In this document: one piece after another, positions 26,989 to 36,953 of the stretch
Layout of the letters: each line of letters starts with the position of its first letter
How positions within the stretch are numbered: the stretch's first letter is position 1
Assembly (NCBI GenBank): GCA_905160935.1
Contig: CAJHZI010000806.1
Location: forward strand, 450,501 to 514,500
Origin: Enchytraeus crypticus
Taxonomy: Eukaryota > Annelida > Clitellata > Enchytraeida > Enchytraeidae
DNA length: 64,000 bases
Direction: 5' to 3'
Translations under genes and position numbers: made by a program
The notes under the pieces: generated by a model
Databases searched by the model: none
What the model was told of the DNA's origin: nothing
The model's input: only the letters and a program-made list of their open reading frames with translations

Positions 26989-27651
26989 TGTTTATTAGAT
27001 CGAATCACAGCATATACCATACAAAATGAAAACAAACACACGAAAATAGTCAAATTAAATAGAAAGCAAAATAAGAAATAGCATCAATCAAACAATTTAA
27101 GCAGAGTCAGAAGCATAGGCCTTCAAAGAGAACGAGAAGCGTTCTATCTAGTTGAACACCGATTTATCCAAATAATTCATTTATTAGACGAACAGACAAA
27201 CTGATTAATTAATTAATAATATTTTTTTTTCTAAATTGATTTTGTTTCTAAATTGATTTTTTTCCTAAATTGATTCCCTAGTTAAACTGTTATTCAAGGG
27301 AAGATGATGATGATGAGATCATGATAAATTTACTAGTTAGTTTTGAATTAATTACTGCAGGAATTGCTAGGCGTCACGCACAACCGCATAGTCAGATGCG
27401 ATCTGTCCACGGGTGACTGCATCAGATCCTGGCCACTACAACACATGAAGAGCTGGAGCGTCAACTGGGACATCAAACAGGTGCTGGTCTCGTTCGAGGG
27501 GGAGGAGCTAGCCTTCCAGTGCCTCACCACAGACTGCAAGACAGTCCACGAGTTCATAGGAGGCTACATCTTCCTGTCCATGAGGTCTGGGGACAAGAGT
27601 CAGACGCTAAATGAAGAACTTTTCCACAAGTTAACCGGCGGATGGTTATAG
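13255..27651 (+). CDS. FERMT: Kindlin (fermitin family), ten exons, 5' end missing
   Basis: Exons: 13255-13488, 17258-17499, 18269-18534, 19572-19674, 20069-20176, 21242-21456, 23698-23822, 25691-26028, 26644-26790, 27361-27651 (stop TAG 27649). All junctions are AG/GT and all phases join, giving 688 residues. Kindlins are FERM-type adaptors that bind integrin beta tails with talin at focal adhesions. Exon 1 is the end of F0/start of F1 ([22 protein letters not shown]). Exons 2-3 hold the IRHPEELSL motif, a Ser-rich F1 loop and the start of F2. Exons 4-6 continue F2 ([23 protein letters not shown]). Exons 6-8 encode the PH domain. Exons 9-10 are F3, ending [11 protein letters not shown]...LTGGWL. 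About 55 N-terminal residues lie on an exon I could not find upstream. The F3 integrin-contact pair, QW in human kindlin-2, reads SW here. Family assignment is very secure; the vertebrate paralogue is not resolvable. Confidence 0.96.
13516..13639 (-). mobile_element. SINE family B in kindlin intron 1
   Basis: Family B is about 135 bp: TGGCGATGTCGGTAAGATAC head, GGGGTTCAAATCCTGGGC B box, and a GAGGAAACTGACGTTAAC tail. This copy abuts a (TA)n run on its head side. Confidence 0.83.
13990..14350 (+). repeat. CT-rich minisatellite CTGTCTCTCTAC
   Basis: 12-bp-like units. Because the period is a multiple of 3, all three forward frames stay open (LPVS repeats). Not a gene. Confidence 0.93.
14375..14417 (+). 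repeat. Perfect 16-bp inverted repeat between (GAT)n and (ATC)n
   Basis: CAGGCCCGTATTTAAG (14375-14390) and its exact complement (14402-14417) with an 11-nt C-rich loop. Pairing extends into the flanking GAT/ATC runs. Confidence 0.85.
14443..14730 (-). mobile_element. 3' end of a second LINE family, with (GAT)n tail
   Basis: The minus strand encodes [20 protein letters not shown] and a tail with [14 protein letters not shown], typical of the extreme C-terminus of invertebrate LINE reverse transcriptases. The element ends TTTAAGGGAAGATGATGATG. Shorter copies of this end are at 17020-17105, 19420-19490, 27275-27325 and 48795-48955, all on the + strand. Confidence 0.82.
15203..16544 (+). mobile_element. 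Tc1/mariner-type DNA transposon, inactivated
   Basis: Terminal inverted repeats of about 55 bp start CAGGGTGAGTAAAAAAATGA on the left and match the reverse complement of the right end (...TCGTTTTTTTACTCTCCCTG) with about 10 differences. Both ends are flanked by TA, the usual mariner target. The interior encodes the C-terminal half of a DDE transposase (15780-16250, [20 protein letters not shown]). The coding is broken: a TGA stands where the conserved Trp before PPNSP belongs. The catalytic Asp of the (D)GAPAH motif is Asn, and the Asp of SP(D)LNP is Ala. The 5' half of the transposase is not recognisable. It is a fossil copy with well-kept ends. Confidence 0.88.
18556..18742 (+). mobile_element. 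Small MITE with TTAGATCAATGACA ends in kindlin intron 3
   Basis: Inverted termini TTAGATCAATGACA (18556-18569) and TGTCATTGATCTAA (18729-18742), with similarity reaching about 30 bp inward. The interior has degenerate GGGTTAGGG units, as in the MITE at 960. Confidence 0.72.
18740..18928 (+). repeat. Large near-perfect foldback in kindlin intron 3
   Basis: Two arms of about 90 bp (18740-18831 and 18839-18928) are inverted complements with about three differences and a 7-nt loop. If transcribed within the kindlin pre-mRNA it forms a long hairpin. Confidence 0.92.
19915..20060 (+). repeat. (GTACT)n pentanucleotide array before kindlin exon 5
   Basis: About 28 units, ending nine bases before the acceptor at 20068, so it occupies the branch-point region. 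Confidence 0.95.
20618..20752 (+). mobile_element. SINE family B in kindlin intron 5
   Basis: Head, B box (GGGGTTCAAATTCTGGGC) and tail all present; it ends just before the exon-edge echo at 20768. Confidence 0.83.
20850..21140 (+). mobile_element. Retrotransposon C-terminal fragment in kindlin intron 5
   Basis: Reads [20 protein letters not shown] and then ERFHAVCF-like residues before a stop at 21065. This domain closes the reverse transcriptase ORF of many invertebrate retrotransposons. A related copy is at 33040-33325 on the minus strand. AAT repeats lie on both sides. Confidence 0.75.
21522..21827 (-). mobile_element. SINE family A with an extra 5' segment matching the P450 intron array
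   Basis: The SINE proper is 21522-21760. The extra 67 bp (21761-21827) match 51035-51100 with about one difference and are not found beside the other family A copies. Confidence 0.85.
22395..22752 (+). mobile_element. Internally deleted LINE copy (same family)
   Basis: It begins with reverse transcriptase motif A ([14 protein letters not shown] followed by a stop) and jumps to the 3' tail, ending GCAGTGCACTAAGA and then a (TA)n tract. It lies in the kindlin intron before the PH exon. Confidence 0.8.
23092..23397 (+). repeat. Exact 54-bp direct duplication in kindlin intron 6
   Basis: 23092-23145 and 23344-23397 are the same (GTCTGTGTACCTCTCCTATA start), about 250 bp apart. Confidence 0.9.
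23460..23592 (+). repeat. (TA)n microsatellite in kindlin intron 6
   Basis: Long TA runs about 100 bp before exon 7. Other TA runs: 616-671, 13641-13690, 13740-13822, 17115-17157, 19108-19187, 22770-22826, 34506-34545 and 34625-34660. Confidence 0.95.
24671..24887 (-). mobile_element. SINE family A
   Basis: Same body and B box as the other copies, with a small deletion before box A. It lies in the kindlin intron before the third PH-domain exon (exon 8). Confidence 0.85.
26400..26545 (-). mobile_element. Dispersed repeat family F in kindlin intron 8
   Basis: Minus-strand copy: ATCAATGACAACATAGAGCA and TTCAAAAAGCGGTGCAAATT. Confidence 0.72.
27000..27160 (-). mobile_element. LINE 3' end with hairpin, copy 2, in kindlin intron 9
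   Basis: Stem AGAACG/CGTTCT (27129-27134, 27140-27145) followed by ATCTAGTTGAACACC. The minus strand ends CTAATAAACATA and then (CT)n. Confidence 0.65.
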
Positions 27652-27950
27652 GATGTGATGATGCTATACTGCTTGGGATATTGGAATGGTGGTATAGTGA
27701 AATAATGGGATTCTAGAATAATGGGATACTGGGATAATGGGATAGTTAAATAATGGGATTTTGGACTAATGTGATTCTGAAATAATAGGATTCTGAAATA
27801 ATTGGATACTGGAATGATGGGATACTGTGATAATTCAGTACTGGAGTAATGGGATTCTAGAATAATGGGATACTGGAAAAATGGGATAGTGAAATAATGG
27901 AATACTGGGATAAATGGAATACTGCCATTGGGATAATGTAGCTACTACAA
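27652..27950 (+). repeat. Degenerate 16-20-bp tandem repeat right after the kindlin stop
   Basis: About 15 imperfect copies of a unit like GGGATACTGGAATAAT start within a few bases of the stop codon. They would form most of the proximal 3' UTR. Confidence 0.85.
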
Positions 27951-28020
27951 TACACAATATTAAATTTCTCAATTATTTTGGGGACTACACCCCTACTTTC
28001 GTGTACAATTCTAATTAGAA

Positions 28021-28026
28021 AATAAA
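28021..28026 (+). promoter_or_regulatory. Probable poly(A) signal of the kindlin gene
   Basis: AATAAA lies 370 nt after the kindlin stop, just past the tandem-repeat part of the presumed 3' UTR. A second AATAAA-type site lies near 28234. Which one is used cannot be told from sequence. Confidence 0.5.
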
Positions 28027-28204
28027 AGTTTTATGAAAGATGAAATGAGTTGTTTTAAAATACTCTAAAATGTTCATCTCGTTTTAAACACTGCAGATAC
28101 AAAAATTAATTGTTCTCTACATAGATTGTTTGAACTTGTTTCAGAAATCCTGTAGAATGGTTAAATATGTTTATAATGCTTAAATGCAATATATATTATA
28201 TAGA

Positions 28205-28335
28205 GAGAGAATCATGAACATTTATTTGTAACTGAATAAACTTTTACTCGATGCGTACACAATGAGACAAAACACAAATAAAACGGACGTCAGAAAGAGC
28301 ACAAAATTGAGCTCTATCTAGTTGACTACCGGAAA
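28205..28335 (-). mobile_element. LINE 3' end with hairpin, copy 3
   Basis: Stem AGAGC/GCTCT (28296-28300, 28311-28315), then ATCTAGTTGACTACC. A further, less certain relative with stem AGGGCACA/TGTGCCCT is at 30218-30254. Confidence 0.62.
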
Positions 28336-28749
28336 CACGGAAACATAGAAGCATCGAAACGTAGCTGAATGTGTTCGTAGTTTGCTACTAGTTTCTTCAT
28401 TTTGCTCCTGTTCTCAGATAAAATGGACCCTTTAAGTATTATTATAGCATTAATATCGCATTTAAAAATTAAATTTATAGTTAAAAAATACCTCTCTTTC
28501 ACGACATGAAATAATATGTAAATAAAATAATTATGTATAGTTTTAATTCAGGCATGACGTAAAATTACAGCCAATAAGGAGCAGGAGGGTTACTTTACAA
28601 CTCTAAAACTCTCAATTAATCGCTACTGCCATGCTTTATAATGCTACAAATAATTTCGAAATCTCTTTCGTTTTATGATAACCAAAATTCATTCACTCGC
28701 TATTTTCGCTGATATTTCTGTTTTATTTTGTGCTATCTAAATGTGAATA

Positions 28750-28978
28750 TCTCAATAGCGTAGGGGTAACGTCATGAAGTTTTAAATGACAGATCCAACC
28801 GTGAATTGAACCCTCATGGGTTCGAATACCAGCCGCGCTGAGCTGAGAGTAAAATCTCGGACATTCACTGGACTGGTTACACGGAAAATGGTCAAAATTG
28901 TCTAACGTTTAAACATGTGGTATTAAAAGTGATAGATATCAACATGGTTAATCATTTCACTATAGTGTGTGTTTACTT
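28750..28978 (+). mobile_element. SINE family A
   Basis: Plus-strand copy with TAGCGTAGGGGTAACGTCAT (box A region) and GGGTTCGAATACC (B box). Confidence 0.87.
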
Positions 28979-29321
28979 TTTTAAACTGGTCAGGGTTATT
29001 TATCTTCTCTTAGTGGTCCGTAATAAACAAAAGTGCACGAATTTGGTAATATTTCGTAACTAATGAGCCGGCGGTATTGGCTATTCCATTGAATGTAGAC
29101 CCGGGGTGTGTCCTAGGTGTTATGGGCTTCGCGTTAAATAAAACACAGCAGATTGTGTGTAAAATAAAACGTTCTAGCTTTAACAATTGACCAGTCTATG
29201 AATGGCTGAATCCTGCAGTTTTCTCCTTGTTTCTGGAGTGTTCATTTTGTCTGGGTTATTTTTTCTGTTGGAATAAATAAAAGTTGTGGCTAAATTGAAG
29301 CTCTTGTTACTTGTTGTGATT

Positions 29322-29459
29322 GCTGGAGTCAGTGGCGATGTCGGTAAGATACTCGCCCGCGGATCCGTATGTGCGGGGTTCAAATCCTGGGCTCTCCCGT
29401 CACTGACATCGCTTTCGAGTGAGGAAACTGACGTTAACATTAGCTTAACCAGCTTTTTT
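29322..29459 (+). mobile_element. SINE family B
   Basis: Complete copy, GGTAAGATACTCGCCCGCGG head. Confidence 0.85.
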
Positions 29460-30000
29460 GTTACGTTTTCTAACTACTACGAGACCCGGGTTCGATTTCG
29501 ATTCTCCGAAGAATATATCATCGTCGATTTCAATGACCGATATTTTCTTATTCACAGTATGGCTACACACATGACATACAGCACATGGTAGGCCCTACAT
29601 GGGTAGTTTCTCTTCTTAGTTTCTGTATTATAGTGATAATCATAATAGCAATAGTAATAATAATAATTATTATTATTATTATTATGATAATGACGATGAC
29701 GTTGATGATGTTGATCATTTTGACAGCTTTCAGGTTCTGGCATGTTATTACAAATGTCTTCCATGGCTAATCATATCTTTGCATATAGATAGCTCCACTT
29801 GGAAACCCCGATACACATACGATTGCATGTTTAACCTTCCGCGGGCACAAGGGAATATTCAGGATATGCTGACTGACCTGGGCCTTGAATCCAGGCAACT
29901 TGCATCACAGGCGAAATCCAGAACTGTTAAGCCTTATCTACAACCTCCCTCCAAAAAGTCGCAAGTTCTACCAGATTTCGCTTCAGAGTAAATGTAAAAG

Positions 30001-30136
30001 AAAGCTAAAGCTAAGGCTAACGTCAGTTTCCTCACTCGAAAGCGATGTCAGTAACGGGCGAGCCAGGATTTGAACCCTAGACATACTGATCTGCCGTCGA
30101 GTATCTTAACGACTTCGCCATGCACTGGCTCCAGCC
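30001..30136 (-). mobile_element. SINE family B
   Basis: Complete minus-strand copy, 540 bp from and inverted to the copy at 29322. Confidence 0.83.
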
Positions 30137-30139
30137 AAT

Positions 30140-31810
30140 TGAATTGAACTGAATCGAATCATATTCATTTCACTTTAGGCCACACCACACGCAAGAAACA
30201 AACGAGACAAGTGAAAAAGGGCACAAAGGCCACGAAAGCACAGACATGTGCCCTAAATAAACATAGTCAAAATAAACCATATAAGTAGTTATAAGCTTGC
30301 AGTAAATCAAGACATTCAATCCAGCATATTGCTACATTCTACACAATTGAAAATTCTTGAAATGTAACTCAGATCTCTTAAGACAATAAAGTGTATGTCA
30401 CATGTCAGAGTAACAGATTAGCCTTAACATTGCCATTAAATTCTGATAACATCGCATTAGTTTTACAACGCATTAGTTTTTAGTGTTAGTACTGCTACAT
30501 ACGACATTGTGCTGTAGAAATGTGCTGTCTAACCAACTGATTTATTAAAAGTGACAACAAATAAAAATTGTCAATTCAAGCCCAAGCCGCTATTCTCAAA
30601 TTCGAAGATAACCGTCAACTTCTAACTAGTATTTAAATATATCAAATCAACGCTCATCGCTGCGTATACAATTATAATTTATCTAACTAAAGCCCCTGGG
30701 GTGATCGCCTCTTAAAATTATTGAAAACATTTTAGAGTGTTAACTCTCGTTGAAGAGTGCCAGCTCTGTTCATATAACGTTATAACATAGAGGCGTGAGA
30801 CATGCATAGAGCTGTTTGATGTATTGTTGCGTGTGTGTAGCAGACAGCGAATGCTTGTACGTTATGATTAATGATTGGATAGTTTTCAACTGAGCGTAAA
30901 AGCTACAAAGCAACAAAGGACGTAGTGTATATTGGTATCGACCTAGAATGCTTGCTCATTATACAATTGTAAGATTGGTGAAAGAGCTTGATTTTAAATA
31001 ATAAAGAGTCTTTTAATCCTAGTGTTCAATGTTGTCATGGATAAAAGCAGCATTCTAATTGTGTTGTGGTTGTTGGTAGGAATAAATGGTCTGAAATTTC
31101 ATTCTAACTAACTTATTACTGTACGAAAATGTAAACAAAAGTAAAGTATTTATGATGTGGTAGCCACGCGGTTAAGTGAATGATTTCCGAGTAAGAGGTC
31201 TGGCTTCAAATCTTAGGAAGATTACGGCGTTCACTTTTTTCAATCCAATCATTTTATGGATTTGGAAGGTAGAAATTAATATTTAAGGGATACACAGTCT
31301 GTATGCCTAATTCTGTAAGCCTGTATGTATTTATAATCATAGTAACAAATGTGAAATAGCGCTGTTTTAAGCTTGTAATTTTTTGCATGTCTGGAGACCT
31401 TAAGCAAATTTAACATAAAGCTACCGAACCTTTCATATCAGATAGAAGATTTTTTGTAGCGGATTTTTTATGAACTGCGGCGAAGTATATATTACAGAAC
31501 TAAAGAGCTCTACCGCCGCTTTATGCCTCCCCCACCGTCCGTTTAATATCCCTCCAGTACCTTCCCTCCGATCAGAAAATTCCGTCGAATTGTTTCACTC
31601 ATTTTTCATAATTATAGTTACGCTTGAAAACTAGACTTTTTCAAGGAAGGAAATTTAACAATTTATGATAATAATTAGAATTAAATAAGTGAGATTATGC
31701 CAGTAATTGGAAATAGTATAATCGTAAATTAGTATTAGAATTGTTGAATTACTGAAACTTCCGAAGTATGGTCCTACAGCTAAATTATATTTTGGCTGAA
31801 TTAATGCTAT
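30140..31810. other. Intergenic, no gene recognised
   Basis: Holds a LINE-like 3' fragment near 30150-30260 and a weak tRNA-like head at 31156-31240; otherwise unremarkable. Confidence 0.45.
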
Positions 31811-31814
31811 TCAT

Positions 31815-32140
31815 AGTAAAAGGCTGCTTTCTCGCTCTATAAGAACACTCCTTAGGTCAACAAATTAATCCCTTCACAAAGTCTATGCCTTATCCATACC
31901 TAATGTAGCCTATAGCTTGGGAAAATTATGGCTTCTGAGGTGGTTTTAAGTTGCCTTCCTCAGTTAGATGGATTAATTATCATTTAATCCTGGGGAAAAA
32001 ATTTCATGGTGAGGTGGGTCCCCTCTTGCCATCCTCAGCTCCGGCTTTAGTCGCCTCTTACGTACACGCGGCAGATCGTTTGCGGTTGCCCTATTCTGCA
32101 GTGGTCCAACCACTCCTGAGCATAATACGGGAATTAATGG
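31815..32140 (+). mobile_element. Dispersed repeat family D
   Basis: Near-full relative of 6836-7195, ending GCAGTGGTCCAACCACTCCT. Confidence 0.75.
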
Positions 32141-33039
32141 TAATTTTTGATAAAGTAGGCATACTGATTTATGCAGTTATCAGATTTAAGTAAACTAAAT
32201 TTAACTAATATCCTTAAAATACCGTTTTATAAGGAAAAATTTCCGAATAACAACGACAGCAGCATGAAATGCCATGAATAAATATAGGGTGTTTGCTTCT
32301 TCTGAATTTATGAGCCTTGTAGGACCATTTAGAGAAAATTTTAAAATTTGTTATAATATCGTAAAATTAATGTTATCTAAAGTTTTCACTGATTGAAATC
32401 ATAATTAGATTAGAAAAGATGTTTTCGTGTATAATCCAGAAGTTAACACAAAAATCGAAACGTTAGACTGAGTTTTAAAGAGGTTAAAAAAGCGTCCCTG
32501 GCTGACAATAAGTCAGAGAGCCTGTGTTGGTAACCGAGTTCATCTTCTCTGACCCTAGACTAATTTCTGTGATTAGAAATTAACGCTATGATACTGTTAC
32601 GATGATAATTATATCATCAAGATATCAGTGTACTTCGCATTCATAAACCATGACGCTTGCTAATTATGTCAAAATGTGTTTAGATTAAAATTTAACGTTA
32701 CCCATTACGACTTGCACTAAATGAAATGGAATTTAGCGCCGCCAAATTAAAAATATAGTTAAAATAAAATCCAAGATAAAATTAAAGTTTCATCTAGATT
32801 TCACTCAATCAGGTTAAACCAATTGGAGCACAGTTATCATCTTAATTGTCGAAAATCTAATTTGTTTTTTTCTCAATACTTTTCAACGTAATTGTTTTTA
32901 TGCATACATGTACATTACATTTTGCGCTATTTACATAAATTATTATTATTATAAAAAAATTTTAATGCCCTGGGCTGTAAAGGGCCCTGGGCTAAAAATA
33001 AGATAAAAGAGACTTTATTTAATTAAAAGTTTTTAAAAA

Positions 33040-33325
33040 AGCGATTAAAATAATTTCTCTGCACTATGGGAAGCCGCTTTAGCCAAAGTGCCACTGAAGC
33101 AGACTGCATTGAATCGCTAGAGAGCAATAGACAGTCGCTGCCACAGAAAAGATTTTTCGCGCTGATCACCAGTAATGGCGCTGGTCCTCCTGCCTATTTC
33201 GTCAATAAAGTCTGATGCGAGAGAGTTGATGGGCCCCAGGGTCTCAAAGGCAATAGGCATGAAGATATAGTTGCCAGAGATTTCGGCATACTTCAGAGTT
33301 TTCCTATTAGCCGCGACCTCTACTT
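33040..33325 (-). mobile_element. Retrotransposon C-terminal fragment (relative of 20850-21140)
   Basis: The minus strand reads IFMPIAFETLGPINS, DFIDEIGRR and QREKSFLWQRLSIAL, followed by a stop, then RFNAVCFSGTL. It is next to an ATT microsatellite (33325-33390). Confidence 0.78.
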
Positions 33326-33342
33326 ATTATTATTATTATTAA

Positions 33343-33378
<36 letters not shown>

Positions 33379-33559
33379 TATTATTATTCATTCTTGACTA
33401 AAATTAACATTTATTTGTTCGTCTTCTCCTAGAATCTGTCACAGGCTTGTGCCAGATTCTGGAATCTCTTAGACTAATTATAAGTCAAAACTTTTTATTT
33501 GATTTTAAAAAGTTGCAAAATGCGAGGTTATCAGAACAAATTAAGGTATATGATAGTAT

Positions 33560-33690
33560 AATAATAATAATAATAATAATAATAAAGGTTTAGCGTCCGT
33601 TTCTTCATCCAGGGATGATGTCAGGGACGTCCCCAACAGCACGTATCACTACAGATCAATTCACCCAGACCAATCTGCGAAAGAAATGTG
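33560..33690 (+). mobile_element. Dispersed repeat family E next to (AAT)n
   Basis: Same block order as 8400-8560, with GGATGATGTCAGGGACGTCC. Confidence 0.75.
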
Positions 33691-34267
33691 CTTTACTATT
33701 TAGTATCAAAGACACCTTGCTTCCTCACAAAAATAAAAAACAAAAACTGGAACAAGTCTTCGCTATCGCTAATGATCTTCACACTGTGATTGCAAAGATG
33801 CCGTATCTTCTTATTCTATAGCTTTGGCTCTAACGCACATGCGTATTACATGTGCGTAACTATACGGAATAGTAAATTTTACAAATGAAAGAAGTTTGAG
33901 GAACTTTATTCTGAGAGAACACTTTTAGTAGCACTCGTCTCGAGGCTGTAGGAATAGAGACTTATTTATCTTGGATAGTTCATATAAACTGTGAGGCGGC
34001 GTTTTAAGCCTCGTACGGAGTAGCGAAGCACGAATAGCCAGCCTGGCGTAACGAGACTTAATCTATATACTTTAATTTAATCATTTATGTGGCGAGACAA
34101 CTATTGTACATGTAATTGTTACTATAAGTCGAAATCTATATCTATCTATCTAAAGTATATACTCTGTATTAAATTATACTCTTTAGTAAATAATCTATAT
34201 ACGCAGGTCTTTAAATCAGCGATGATTTAAAGATGATTTACAATTTAAAATAGATGCCGATAATTTA

Positions 34268-34376
34268 AAATAGCTGATTTAACGACCCACTCTTATATGG
34301 AAATGAAGGAGGAAGCGGAAGACAGAGAAGAGTGGGGGCGTTATATACCATGGACCTGCCAGTAGGCAGTGCACTA
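34268..34376 (+). mobile_element. LINE 3'-end fragment (same family)
   Basis: Carries GGCGTTATATACCATGGACC and the GCAGTGCACTA terminus, then a TA-rich tract. Confidence 0.8.
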
Positions 34377-34504
34377 TTTTATATGTATATATATATAAGA
34401 AGAAGATATACTTAGGATTTTTGAGTTGATTAAATGCATGATGAGTGTTATTTATATGTATATTGTAGTAGGTTCAAGATATTCGCTCAGTATATAAGCC
34501 GTCA

Positions 34505-34552
<48 letters not shown>

Positions 34553-34622
34553 ATGTATATATATACTTGTATATATATATATATATATACAGTATATACA
34601 TGTATATATAAACATACATACA

Positions 34623-34663
<41 letters not shown>

Positions 34664-34867
34664 ATTATATTGTATATATTGAAGACTCTTAGTATATACA
34701 TGCAGGCTCTCTAACTGCAGGTGAACAGCAGTAGACACGGGAGGTTACATATTTCACGGTTATTAGGATTTGACCCAGAGAAAACCATCATCGTTATCAG
34801 AACCATATGTGTAAACACCCGATCTTCTCTCTCGCTATATCTAATATATGTAGGATAACTCAGCACT

Positions 34868-35165
34868 ACTTTCTCAATCTCTCTTTATACCTGTATTCAT
34901 TTCTTCATTTCTACATCAATCTTGTTCTCTTTCTAAATCAGTCTTTATCCCTGCATTTATTTCTTCATTTCTACATCCATCTCGTTCTCTTTCTCAATCT
35001 GTCCCTGCATTTATCTCTTCATTTCTACATCAATCTTGTTCTCTTTCTCCATCTGTCTTTATCCCTGTATTCATTTCTTCATTTCTACATCAATCTCGTT
35101 CTCTTTCTCCATCTGTCTTTATCCCTGTATTCATTTCTTCATTTCTTCATCAATCTCGTTCTACC
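34868..35165 (+). repeat. About 60-bp tandem repeat, five copies
   Basis: Unit includes TTCATTTCTACATCAATCTC and GTTCTCTTTCTCCATCTGTC. Confidence 0.92.
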
Positions 35166-35696
35166 AGAGTTAAAAGAATATTCTAAAGAATATGGTCTAC
35201 TCTTCAGTTGAAGGTATTTAACAATTTTAAGAAATGGCAAAGTAATTTGTATGATGATGAACTTTTATTTGATATTTTAGATTGTTCGATATTTTTAATT
35301 ATATTATTTAATGAATTGATTTTAAATTTCAGTGAAATGAATAGGCTCTATTGGAAGGCCAGTATTACTACACACGTTGTGGGAGGTGGATTTACTTTCG
35401 ATGTTTCGTGCCAGTCTGAACTATTTCGTTATTTAATGGGAGCTTAATGTTCACGAGATGTATTTCAGACAAACGGGTTAGCATTGCACTATGACAGTGC
35501 TGATTGAGAAATAAAATTTAAATATCTGATAAACTTTTACCAGCATTTATTAACTATTCTTTAATCAATTGAGCACTTAAGACTCTGTTGTTGGAAAAAC
35601 TATTGTTCAGAATTTTTGGTATTCACTGAAAATGTTGCGTGGTCACTAAATTGTTGTTCTTCACCAATCAAAGAACCTATTACGATCGATTTAGTC

Positions 35697-36070
35697 TTAT
35701 TTCTAGAAAGGTCCAAATTGATTTCTACAAAGGTCCAAATTTACTTCCAGGAATATCTAAACTTATTTCTAGAAAGATTTAAACTTATATCCAGGAATAT
35801 CTAAACTTATTTCTAGGAAGATTTAAACTTATTTCCAGGAATATCTCAACTTATTTATAGGAATATCTAAACTTATTTCCAGGAATATCTAAACTTATTT
35901 CCAGGAATATCTAAACTTATTTCCAGGAATATCTAAACTTATTTCCAGGAATATCTAAACTTATTTCTAGGAAGATCTAAATTTATTTCTAAACCGATAA
36001 TCATGATATAAAAGTTATTTTTAGGAAGATCTAAATTCATTTCTAAGTAGATATAGGCTTATGTCTGAAT
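35697..36070 (+). repeat. 22-bp tandem repeat CTAAACTTATTTCCAGGAAT
   Basis: About 15 copies; the middle ones (35860-35960) are nearly perfect. Confidence 0.93.
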
Positions 36071-36074
36071 TATT

Positions 36075-36953
36075 TGTAAGAAGCTCTGGACTTCCTTCTA
36101 GGAAGTAGGAAACAAAGCAATTTTCACGAAAGTTTCATGGCAAATTCAGCAAAATAGATGAAAGAGCTAAAGGATCTGACTAATTGTAAAACGTTAAACT
36201 AATCTAATTAGTTAAAAACCATAAAATTCTTGAACCTTGTAAAATAATTAGACCCCACCCCTATCTGCCCGCTCTTACTGAAGAACATGCACCACGCAGC
36301 TATCATCCTTACGTCAGCGTGGCATCTTTTCACGCAACTTCTTTTCCACTCGTGCAGACAGTTTCACGCGGTTTATTTTATCCACTGGTTTAGCTCGCCT
36401 GGAAACTGTTAGATAAAATCCGAGTTACTCATGAATCATTCTTCATTGGTTTACGTTATCTCTGACTGTTTGATTTTCTGATTTTAGACTCGAAGTTTAA
36501 TAAAAACTTATATTTGTAATCCTGTAAATCGAATTCATTATAAACAGTTTAAGTCATTTCTTATAATTGCAAAACATGTCATTTGTTTAGTTCTTTTAGG
36601 CATGTCAAACTTATGCATAGCGAATATACATGTATATAGTAAATTGTAACTTGTGTTTATTTTATTGTCTTTAACAGACGCATGTATGGATTCACAATTC
36701 AAAACCTGCTCGATCAAATATAAAGCAAAGAATCAATCAAATGATCTCTGAATCACCAATTTATCAAATACTTTTGCTAATCACGCTGACGTTAGTCATA
36801 AACACAAAGGAATCGATCGATTATGAACTGAGACAAGTGGTCGAGAAATTAATCAAAAAGCAATCAATCAGTCTAGACCTCCAGTTGCACTAATACATTG
36901 TTGATTACAGCATTATATCTCCTACAGAACAGTATTCATGAATCACATCTACA
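36075..36953. other. Upstream region of the TRIM-type gene
   Basis: No repeat family recognised. It presumably holds promoter and 5' UTR, but no clear TATA or initiator can be assigned. A CTACAG at 36922-36927 could be an acceptor for a non-coding first exon. Confidence 0.35.

Noticed and set aside
29779..29991. 70-codon frame next to SINE B copies
   Set aside because: No recognisable family and it contains tRNA-like repeat sequence; more likely a dispersed element piece.
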